Positions 1 to 10,800 of a stretch of DNA of 64,000 bases are shown here, in pieces. The notes under the pieces were generated by a model. It saw only the letters and a list, made by a program, of their open reading frames with translations, was not told the origin of the DNA and did not search any database. The stretch is from positions 5,801,205 through 5,865,204 of the forward strand of contig OX419338.1 in assembly GCA_948470475.1 (NCBI GenBank). The letters are read 5' to 3'. Each line of letters opens with the position of its first letter. Position 1 is the stretch's first letter. The position numbers and the translations under genes were made by a program. The stretch comes from Galaxea fascicularis (lineage: Eukaryota > Cnidaria > Anthozoa > Scleractinia > Euphylliidae).

Positions 1-136
1 AAATTTTTTCAGATTTTCTCAGCCCGGGGCGCAATTCAGCCCGGGCTGAATCACTCTTCATGTAATCGACAATTTGATTTTAAGAGGATTGGTTTCAGAA
101 GCCGGGCTGAAATTCGCCATGTAATCGGGCCCTTAA
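1..136. repeat. GC-rich inverted-repeat fragment
   Basis: The window opens inside a repeat: the palindrome TCAGCCCGGGCTGA near 38-51 and a related arm near 102-112 (GCCGGGCTGA), each followed by a 'catgtaatcg' motif. It looks like the end of a dispersed MITE-like element cut by the window edge. No coding potential is seen. Confidence 0.35.
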
Positions 137-504
137 TTCTTGTCGGATATTCATCCCCATGATGTTTGTGAACCATAATATGATACCAAAAAAAGAGAAA
201 CTTCAAGTGTTGGTATTCTTGCCATTGCTATCGGAAAGAAACTACACACTAAATGAAAGGTAAAACCCCTAAAACTTGAAGCTAATCTTGCGATCGGTAA
301 TATTTCAGGAAAGAATTTTAATTCAAAGTTAATTAGCTTAGCCGAGTTGCTAGTTCTTATTTCCTTTCCGTGATGAAGTTAAGAGTTATACCGTTTAGTT
401 ACCACTTGCTAGCTCGTATTGCTCTTCGGTGATGGAAAGAACGCAGAGGAGTTTTTTCTGAATGTCTCCCAAATCTTGGAGGTTGTTTCGTTGAAAGTAA
501 GTGA

Positions 505-1218
505 CAGCCTTTGCACATTCCGAGGTTCTTTTTTGTAGTGTTACACTTTTCTTTTGGATTGTCCCAAACTCATAGTGCCAATGTCGTATATATTTCGTTA
601 ATTAGACCAATTCTCGAATACTGTGATACTCTGTGGGGTTGCTGCGGCAAGGGAAATAGTCAGGCCTTAGACAGAAGAGAGCAGGTAGAATTGTTGCCAA
701 AACGTCTCGCAGTAGCCCTGCAATGGACATTCTCAAGTGGCCGGCGCTTGCAGAAAGACGCCGTGAACATGTTTTTCAGCTGGTAAAGAAGTGCATTGAA
801 GGGCGTTGCCCTCAATATTTTGATGGCTACTTTACTTTTAACAACAAGATTCACTCGCGCGCGACTAGACAACGTGATCTGCTTCATCTACCTGCCGTAA
901 GAGCTGAAGTCGCCAAGAGATCGTTTTATTATTATGGAAGCGTAGTTTTTAATGATATTTCCAGATGTCTTTTGAATTAATGTATTAATCCTTATATGGT
1001 TCGTTGTAGTTAATACATTTTACATAGTTTTTATAGTTTATCCATATTGTAATTAGTTCAATTATATTGACATTGTTGCTACTTTGTATAAAATATTTTC
1101 CATGTAATTAGTGTATTTTAGTGCTCAGGGCTCCTGTTGATAGCAGGTTGCTTTTAGCTCCTGAAGGGACTACCCTGAGCTTTATAACTAAATAAAGGTG
1201 TCTGTCTGTCTGTCTGCA
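505..1218 (+). mobile_element. LINE (non-LTR retrotransposon) 3' remnant
   Basis: Two overlapping frames around 570-980 encode pieces of the C-terminal part of a non-LTR reverse transcriptase ORF: a stretch beginning RPILEYCDTLWG (the 'RP.LEY...W' block that follows the RT core) and, after a frameshift near 720, a distal region ending SFYYYGSVVFNDI before a stop near 978. The 3' UTR follows and the element ends with AATAAAG and a short (GTCT)n tail at about 1190-1218, which is typical of L2/CR1-like tails. It is 5'-truncated and frameshifted, so it is inactive. Confidence 0.7.
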
Positions 1219-2920
1219 ATGGTTTCCAGAAATTTTTTCGCAGATTCGGTGGGGAACTAATTAGAAATTGTGATGAATGGAAAAGTCGTACAAAATGATG
1301 ATGAGAGTGTACTTGTGGATTGGAAAAAAAAGTAAACATTGACAGATTCTACGACAGGACTGCTGGAGTCCTAGCTGCTGCAAGGCCTTGCGGGATCGCT
1401 GCGGCATTCTAGCTGTGAGATGTTCACATGTGAATCGCCCAGTCAAGTTTTCTTTTTCATTTTTAATTCGTTTGGTAAAGCGGCCGAAAGTTTTAGCAGA
1501 CTGAAAGTGCTTGGATACGACCGCACTTGCGACATTCCCCCAAAGAGGTTACTGAGATGCGTGGCTTCCGGCGACATTGATTCCATTCTTGTGGTAAAAA
1601 GAGCGACGTTGTTTTCAAGAGAAGTAAAAGTGATTTCCCCATTTCGTGGAGTAATCCTGTAGCTGTTGTCCCTATGACTGTTATGCAGCGAAGCGTCGAT
1701 AAAGGGCGAACACAGCGGCGGCCATGCTAAGCTAACTTTTTATTACACAATAATCCATACACGAGTTCATACGGGAACTCCAGAATGTGTATCACATGCG
1801 AGTAACGCAACGGTAACGTGACATGACCTGCACCTTCTTTTGTTACCAGGGCTAGGGGTGTTGTTTGTGTTGTATCATCTATTGTTTTGTTCCCCAATCT
1901 CAGACCGCCCCTGGAAACCTACAGGGTCTCTCATTTAAAAAGGGGTTGGGAAGGTAGGGCTACATCAGTTTGAAAAATACACACCAAATGTGATTTTCTT
2001 TTCTTATTCAACTTATTGTTTTATTGTATTCAACAAGTATAAAAAATTCTATTACTTACATCAAAACTATCGTGGAATTTATAAACTCTAAAGTTTACGT
2101 TGTTACCCTTGACCCGCCCAACAGTCAAACCTGGACAATTAACATGGTACTGTACAATTATTTTGCTTATACGATCTACCTCAGTGAAGGAAATTCTAAC
2201 ACTATGCATATTGGTTTTATTTTTTGTGATCAGCATGTGTATGAAATATGCGATACAACATTCAAATGTTGTCAACAGAGCAGTACTTTCCTAAAGATGA
2301 TGGTTAAGATAATGGTGCTGTTTATCATGATACACACGGGTATTTGAACATTAGAGGCTGATGGTTGACGCGATTAGTTCTGACCATTCAGAAGAAAGCT
2401 ACCAGGCAATACTTTGCTAATTAAAATCGTGTACATCGTTTTACTTTGCTCTGGCGTCAGAGTTCGAGGATGGGAAGCAAACCTCTTAGGCCGTTGGTAT
2501 GTTTGTGTATTGGTGAATTCTCTTATCCAGGGAGACAGGTAGCTGGCTAGAAATTCACTCACCTGTAAATACGTTAGCATGAATGCGGCTAATAGCACGG
2601 CAGTTGAGTAGCTGCTAAGAAGATGCCCTTTCAGTCCACGAGAGGTTAATTGTAAAATCACACAGGAGAAACTGGTCAAAATTGCAAAAAATCATACTTG
2701 TGTGCGTCACGGGGAATGTGAATTTAAAACATCGCATTCATCCTGGACAAAGGATTTTTCCATAAAAACATCTTTTGCGACCATAACAACTTTAAGATTT
2801 CTAAGAAGAGTTCATCTGGTTTGGTCACTCTGAGACAAACAAAAAAATCATTGACGAAAAGGCGATGTATGAACCTTGGAGGCTTTCAATACAAATTCTG
2901 AATTACAGTCGAACCCCTAT
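1219..2920. other. Gene-free stretch, nothing recognised
   Basis: Short ORFs only (up to about 107 codons), on both strands and overlapping one another, with no domain I recognise and no convincing splice-site pairs. I see no RNA gene here. Confidence 0.5.
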
Positions 2921-3162
2921 TACAGTGCAACTGCTCCGACCAATGCCACCCAAGAAATTTTTTTTACATATTGGTCAATAATGTTCGAGTGATGAAACAA
3001 CAGAATAGCCGCAATTTGAATTTTGTTGTGCTTCGATAGTGGGTAAATTTGTCATACACAATTAATTTTGTCAAAATCCATTGTTCCGATGTGAGATTCT
3101 CATTGGGTAGTTTGCAGGAAATTTTCCTGATTGGCCTAATGGTTGAAGTAGTCGCACTGTAA
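2921..3162. repeat. MITE family A, copy 1
   Basis: About 240 bp bounded by inverted ends TTACAGTGCAACTGCTCCGA / GAAGTAGTCGCACTGTAA. The same element is present in opposite orientation at 47,154-47,393, where the interior is also clearly similar (for example the shared block 'gatgaaacaacagaatag'). Confidence 0.7.
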
Positions 3163-3191
3163 GCGGCCACCTATCAAACGGCCACCCCCTA

Positions 3192-3206
3192 TTAGTATCA
3201 CCCAAC

Positions 3207-3244
<38 letters not shown>

Positions 3245-3389
3245 GCTACTAGAGGACTATTAGCAATAGTCCTCGAGTAGCAATCGAGCGTTACACTTTC
3301 TTTCGTTTTATTCCCAAATAAATATTTCTTCAACTTGCATTTGCTAACTTTATTATTGCCTTTTCTGTCCGACTAGTTGGGTGATACTA

Positions 3390-3423
<34 letters not shown>

Positions 3424-3434
3424 GTCTAATTGTT
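3192..3434 (+). mobile_element. Hairpin-tailed MITE, copy 1
   Basis: Perfect 19-bp terminal inverted repeats TTAGTATCACCCAACTAGT (3192-3210) and its complement (3372-3390). Directly abutting the right TIR is a second hairpin: AACAATTAGACCC (3391-3403) pairs with GGGTCTAATTGTT (3422-3434). The interior carries a 'gattggctacgctact' block shared with the copy at 37,347. Related copies lie at 29,269-29,793 and 37,347-37,564. I cannot place it in a named superfamily. Confidence 0.65.
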
Positions 3435-4073
3435 AATTAGACGGCCAGTAATCAAAGTCCTGATAAGGGGTCTTCTATTGCTTTTTACTTCAATTAAGCG
3501 ACCAGTTTCCATTTCCCCGAGGGTGGCCTCTTAACAGGAGTTGAACTGTATGGTTGTGGAATTTTAACAAGTAAGGTTTAGGTTTTTATACAGCAATCTA
3601 TTTCGCCTGAAATTGTTTCTTCTCGGTTACAACGACTAGATAAATGGTCAGAGAAACTGATCGAAGTACAACTTTTGAAGAAGAATCACGTACAATGTGC
3701 GGCAATTCCGCACCGATTTTCTTCTGGTCATATATTTGCTGACCTGCGAGGAGAGGCTCCCTTCTCGCTATTAGGTGAGTAAACATCTGCAAAGATACGC
3801 CCGATGAAGTGATGAAAACTTTTGAAACCTGACGCAACTTTCCTTTTCACCGTAAACTGCACACGCATCGTAGCGTGTGTGCTTTTGGGGACAAACATGT
3901 GGGGACAAACATGCGTCAGCATTCTAAAAACTGCTTGAGATCGACGTATTTGATACAATTATAAAATATATATATACTTTCAATTTTCCTAACAAGTTAA
4001 TAAACGACTGTGCCAGAATGCCTTAAAACGCCTGGCTTCATCCGACTGAAATTAAATTTTCAATTTGTACGAA
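3435..4073. other. Region downstream of the CD2AP-like gene
   Basis: This is presumably the 3' UTR and flank of the minus-strand gene ending at 4074. No clear AATAAA was found close to the stop. A short tandem duplication of 'ggggacaaacatg' lies near 3888-3914. No other gene is seen. Confidence 0.4.
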
Positions 4074-7000
4074 TCACTGCGTTTCCTCTAAATTAAATCG
4101 AGATTGACGTCTCTTTATTCTGTCTAATTCAACTTTGAGCGCGGAGCTGTTTGCTGCGTTCTGTTTCTTTTCTTCGTCAAAGTCATTTGTAAGGATTTCA
4201 ATCTCGTGAATAAACTTTTCCTCTAGTTTCTTCAACATTTCGTTGTGCTTCTTCTCCATTTTGCTCATCATTTCTCGCAGCTCGGAAACCTCTTTACGCA
4301 ACTTTTCCACCTCACCTGGTGACGCTGTGGCAAACGGCTCGACTTTCTGAACTGGCGGCACCTGGGCTGCCTGTGCGTCATCCCTTTGAAGTGATTTCCG
4401 TTTTTCTACAGCATTACTCTTGGGAGCCAGTAAAGGAGCAGGTGCCTTTAAACAGAGGAAAACTAAATTAAATAACAATCATCTGAATAAGGTCGCACAG
4501 ACAAGTGGGTTATGGTCCACTACTCGGTTGGGTGCCCAGTTACTTACTGTGTGTATTTTTACGGTATATGACGTCTATTGCATTCATTCATAACTTACAG
4601 TGCCACGAAATTTTTGCAGATAGGCGAAATTTTTTTATTTTGCGGGAACTAACTTTACGATTGTAAAAGACTGTTTTTTTTTCCTTGCTGAGTATTAATT
4701 TTTGCGATTTTCAGGGAGTCGCGTTTAAATTGTAATTACATTTTCGATTTTTAAACTTAAACTTACAGTAATGCAATCCAAAAGCGAATCAACTTGTAGT
4801 GATGTGCAACACGGTTATCAGTGTCACTCCATTACATTTACATCTTGTCCTAGAGTGGCTAATTGCTCTGCCAAAGGATCAGGAAAACCTACCGTACCAG
4901 TTGATCTCAATCTCCCTCGAGTTATCTCTGGCACTTTCTGTTACTCACAGTATTCTAACACCAACAAGATTTCCACATTACATGTTAAAGGTGATGTTTG
5001 TATGTGTAATTTCGCCAGTGGACTACCAAGGCGGTAAACACTGTCGTCCGAGACAGACGGTCGCTAATCGCTTATGGTTAACCAAGTACGCGAGGTTTCA
5101 AAAAAATGTTTTGTTCCTGTCGCTCAACCTAAACAATTTTTTTCACTTTTATTTCTCTTTAAGCATCTTCAAATGACTCGGAAAATTCATCACCTTTGCT
5201 CGATTGATTTGATTGATTGACAAATCAATAGATTGACTTATGTTCATTGACTGACTCAGTGGCTCACTGCCTGACTGACTGACTGCCTGACTAACTGACT
5301 GATTGACTGACTGACTGATTGACTGACTGATTGATCGATTGATCAACGAATCAATTAAAATTGATTGATTGGTTGATTTAGAAATGGACTGATCGCCTGA
5401 TTGAGTGGACTACAGATATATCGCCAGTTTGCTACCAGCCTCTTTGACATTCGACTCTTTACCACTTAATTTCATGTCCCACCTTCTCATCCCCGGCCTG
5501 TTTCTTCTCCCTGGCTTCTCGAACCTCCTTTTTCCAAGCTGGTTCCTTTGGTGGTTCTTTGGGGCGCCCTGGTGGCTGTTTAATTGTTTCCTGGAAACAA
5601 ATATCAATTCCAATTAATGACACCTTTTGAGTCTACCGGAGCCAGTTTGGAAGAATCTTCAAAGCCCCGTGTGTCAAATTAATGGCAACAAGGCACGGAT
5701 CGGGATAGATAATCATTAAAGAAAAGGTTATCTTACTTTTGTAAGGGTAGTTGCAAAAAGGCATTTGATGGGTTGACCTCTCAACGGATCTCACCCAATT
5801 AAATTTACATTTCGATCTAGGTAAGCAGTCAACAAAACTTACAGCAAGTTGTTCCTCGAAGTTCCCACTAAGACGAGGTGAGTTACTCACCCGTCCATCC
5901 TGGAAAAAAAAAGGAAATGTATTTAATCAGAAACTGTCATCTTAAAGCTTAAAGGTAAGAGAACCTAGGGTCCGTGACAAAACGCCAGGAGTTAGTTTCA
6001 AGAATTAAGGATACGAAATTGTGATAACAGGCGACCTACACTGTATGCAGGCATGCAGAGCTATGCAGTGTAGTTTCCATCAGTCTCATCTCCTTTCTTG
6101 GGTTACTAAATATAAGTGTAGTTGGATCAATGTCAGCTAAATCTATCTGGTCAGTAAGAACACAACATGGGGTCTCGTACAGTGGAATATTACGGACCTT
6201 TAGCAAAGACGACGAGAACGTGAACGTCAACGACCGGAAGTCAGGAAATCGGCATTCGGTGGTACTGCGCATGCCTGCATGTCTACAACTCGTCGTCTCC
6301 ATGTCGTTCAGGACGCCATTTCGGGGCATTTCACGTCGTGCGGTGAACGTGAGTATTTTCTGTAATGTTTTCACATGTTTGTTACTTTTCTCGGATAGTA
6401 TGTGGATTTCTTAAGACGTTTGGCTTCTTGAAAGATTTTAGAAGAACCAAGACTTGTTTCTGCGAGTTGCAATGAAAATAAACTCAGTTTTCTATCGCTT
6501 TGCAGATCTTCCCTTACACGGTCTTGGCTCCATACCACGAAAAGATGGAACAAGGCAAGTCTTCTCTTGAACGTGAACAAGACAAGTTCTTTGCATTTTT
6601 TCTGGGCTTTCGATGCTAAGAATTGCAGTTTCTGTTGTATTCTAACTGTTTCTGCATTTGAAAACAAAAACATGCGGTAAACTAAAAGATCACAATCACT
6701 CAATTATTGTTTACCATCTGATCGCTGTCTTCCTGATGCCTTTTTCGCATGAGGATCTAACTTTTGTAAAGCAATCTTGTAATAAAATTTAGCTGGGGTT
6801 TGATGCTGGCATAAATAGTTCTCGCACTTACTGGTTAGCTTCTTTCGTAAACAACGTAAATTTCTTGCTCGATCCAGTTTCGCTTGGTAATCTTTCCCGA
6901 CAATTGTACGCTTAGAAAGCTTGGTAATTTTTGCTGGATTCTGCGTAAACCACTGCTTTAATAGAAACCATTTTCGAAAGAGTTAGTGATTATTCTCAAC

Positions 7001-7774
7001 TTTGTTTCAGTCTTCGTTCACCCCGTCTTAACCCGCTAAAGCTTTTCGTTTTACCGCAGTGAACGAAAGTCTCGACCCAGTGCCCTAACTGATATAGACG
7101 TCGACGTTCACGTTCTCGTCCTCATTGCTAAAGGTCCGTATTATCAGTTGTGCACGTTCTTGGCAGACGTTACTGAGAGAAAGTTTTTCTTCAGGTTTGG
7201 TACAATATCTCCCAAGACATACACACAAAACTAAACTTCAGATTTAAACTCAAATGTGACGCTGGGTTTCCTGTAACAAGACTGCTAGATAATATTAAAA
7301 AGCATGATTCAAACAGTGTTGCAGATAAGAGCGGGCCTCAGGTCAACAACCTGACAAAGTGATAATCAAAGTTGAAAGACTGAGAAACGACACCGATGCC
7401 CATTGTAGCATTAAATCCTTGGAAATCGTCACTGAACCTCTGGCTTTGAGAGGTAGAAATTGTACTACCAGTGCAAATTACGACGAAAATTTCCGAAGTT
7501 AAAATGAAGAGATTTAGACTGTCGGGGGAAACCGGCGTATTTCGAAGACCGCCGAACATCATGCAAAACCTTCTGAAGATTTCCGAAGCTCCTCCGAAGA
7601 AATCCGACAATCTCTAGATGTCCCCGAAGATAACCCAAAGTCACTGGATATTTTCGAAGCTTTTCGGAAGATAAAGGGCAATGCCTTCTGCGTACCTCAG
7701 TAGTCAATGCATGGTCCGAGGCTTTAAAAAGTCTATTTTATCAAGTGTTTTATTAATTTTATTGGTCTCAAAAT

Positions 7775-7805
<31 letters not shown>

Positions 7806-10800
7806 GTGGAAATCATGCGATTACTGTACCTATACTAATAAGATTTGATTACCAGACCTTGGATGGAGGCCGTTTTTGAGGGTGTTTAGCTCTGTTTGCA
7901 GTCAAATGGTTCAAGGTTTCTGTCTCTGGGATGTCATCAAAAGAAACTGGAGCTACAATAAATAAAAACCGAGAATCACAATTAGCAAATGCACGTTCAA
8001 GAGACTGTATTAAGTACTACGCCCAGCTTTTTGTTACTGCCTCAGCTGATTCCAAAGTTCCCAGTCTTGATTTCTGGAAGAATTCATAATTCTTGACGAA
8101 AAATATCAAGAAAAGGTTCACAAAATTTGATAATCCACACCTTTTTTTAGTGATTTTCTTTACCGGCTTTTTATGCATTAGAATTACCAATGAATTTGAC
8201 TTCCGATTAATTTTTCCATACACTGAGTAGTGGGTTAAATAAAATGAGATGCAGCAAAGCTTTTTTCTTTAACCAGCTTCAAGGTGTTTGGATATCTAAT
8301 AAAATGGCCTTTAAGTTTTTGATATAGCTCTTCAAACAATTAATAGGTTCCAGGCTTCGAAATTGCGCCTTCCTGGTCGCCAATGCGACTAAAAATTGAG
8401 TACTGGCGACCGGAATTTCTTAGCTGGTAGGCAGCTGGCGACTTACAAAAGCTGGTCGTTATTGTGGACTTTCACGTTCGGAGAAAGTGATTAAGAACAA
8501 ACCTCGACGCTATTTACTAACAGATGTCTTACTTTTTGTCCAGTTGATGTTTTTTAATTAAAAGTGAAACGAATTTTCCTGTTAATCTACCTCCATAACA
8601 TATTTTGTGGGCTACGAAAGGTGGTAGATCTGTGGAAGTGTACTAAAGATGAGCTAGGCACAACTTTGATTCCAGACGATATTGAAAGCACTTTTTAGTT
8701 TCCCTGGCAATCCTGTAGCGTTTCATGTAATCGGAAAACTGTCTAATTCCGCCTCCCTGGTCCTTAGTCTCCCTCGCAGCCGTTTTTTGGGCCAAAAAAC
8801 GGCTGCGAGGGAGACTACCTGGTCCTTTGCGGAGATGAATTGTGCTACTACTGCTCACGAATTCTTGTCGGTGAAGAGCTGTTTTTCAATCGAGAGTATT
8901 ATGCGTCCCATGAAATATTATTGGAATTTTTGACGACCACAATTTGATCGCCAGTTAGCACCCACATAAAAAAGTTAATTTCGGACCCTGGGTTCATCAA
9001 ATTTGAAAATCCAAACCTCTTTCAATGATTTTTTTTTCTTTTCTCTGCAGGACTTAATAATGAATTTGAGAAGAACCTGAACAAACCCTCAGAAACTGTT
9101 TGTTTTGTTTTTTTTAATGCCAAGTGTAACTTTCTTCCAAAATGTTTCTGAAAATATTAAGAACCATTTTTGCTTCCCGGGAAGCAAATTTTGCTTCCGC
9201 AACAAATGTTGCGCGTGCGCACAAACGGGGAAAGCATTGTTTCCGCAATAGCGTCTCCACGACAATGTTTCCTCGTTTGCGAAGACAGTTAAATTCTAGC
9301 TGTACCTTCATCAACACTTTCAGTCTTTATTTCAGGTTTTGGCTGTTGTTCATCCTTTGGTGCTTCTTTCACATGTGAACTCTCAGCCTCCTTGCCATTA
9401 GCGCGTTCTCTTACATCCTCTACACTTTTCTTTACAGCTGCACCCTTGTCAGGCTCCACCTTCCTGTCAGGCTTCTTCCATGTTATGTCAGGTTTCTTAG
9501 CCTTCACAGGTAAAGGTTTCTTGGGTGGAATGTTGGGCTTTTCTGGAGCTGCTGGTTTCTTCCCTGGTATTGGTCGGCGTATCTCTGAAGAATGATCCGC
9601 ATCTGACTCATTCTTAGCAGCCTGGGGTGGTGGCACAGGATCCTTAAGCGGTGCTTGGTCCTTTGTTGCAATGTGGGCTGGCTTCTTGTCTGATCGTGAA
9701 GTTGCTGGCATCGGCTCTGGTGCAGCATCTGAGTCTGACTCATCTTTTGCAGGAAGAGATGGAGCAACCTTCTTTGGCAAAACTACAGTGTGAAGGAGCA
9801 AATAAACAAAGATATATTCAGTAATTATTTGAGCAAAGGGCTAGTGCTAACCTGCACTGGTGCATAAAGGAGCATGCAGTGCATAGCTACAACCAGTAGC
9901 AAATTGTTGAGACTCTCCCAGTCAAACACGGCTTTTCTTTCTTAAAATTAATGCTGGTAAGAAAGCTGTTAGATAAACCGGTAACGCAGTCCCTCCCTTC
10001 AAAGTTGTTCGTCCAAGTGTCAAGCATGGTACTGCACAGCTAGCAATTTTGATAAGAGGGTAAAAGGGGGGTTCAGGGGGGGAGTGGAGGGGTGAGAGGG
10101 TGGAGGGCAGAGGAGGCTAAGCAGAAGATCATGGAAATATCATTAAAGCCCAAATGACATACAGTACAGAGTCATTTGGACTTTAATGATGTTTGTAGGT
10201 GTCTCTGCTCAGCTAATGACAAAATGTTGTACTCAGTACCACCCTGAGAATTGTCTTACCACTAACTGTGGAAGTGAATGTGAATTTTTTTGTATTGTCA
10301 GCTGAGTAGATGAGGTGAATTGAGTGGATGATTCAAAAGCTAAGTAAAGTAGCAGAGTAAAGGGCTGACAAATTGCAGACTCTCCAGACTTGTGCTTAAT
10401 CTGTAAAATTAATATGGTGGTCTATTTGACACCTCAAAATAAATTTGACCAATCTTTTTCTTCCTACCTCGCTTGGGAGACATTTTACTCACTTGGTGAT
10501 TTTTTGGTTTCATCCTTGACAGGTAGCACAGGGATACCAGGTGGAGGATGAAGAGGGGCTGACACCTGAAAAAAATCAAATCAAAAATTAAGAAAATTAA
10601 AAATGATACCAATAAATAGCAAATATATGCCAGAGCTGTAACTCAGACAAATTACAAAGGTTGATTTTCATTTTAAGCTTAATCTGGGGTGTTATTCACA
10701 GAAGAAAGCTCACTATTATGGATAGCAACTATAGTGAAAACAGGAAAACAATTAATTAAGAGCTTAAAAATGACTCTGAAGAGAAAACAAGAATGTCAAT

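Noticed and set aside
2374..2679. 101-codon minus-strand frame
   Set aside because: No recognised domain, no clear splice sites, surrounded by repeats; not supported as a gene.
5149..5346. Minus-strand ORF rich in Ser-Gln-Ile repeats
   Set aside because: Translation of a TGAC/TGAT microsatellite.
9289..9305. Stop codon at the end of the Pro-rich CD2AP-like ORF as the true C terminus
   Set aside because: A GT donor at 9305 joins in phase to further exons encoding the CPI motif and coiled coil expected of the family. A short isoform remains possible.
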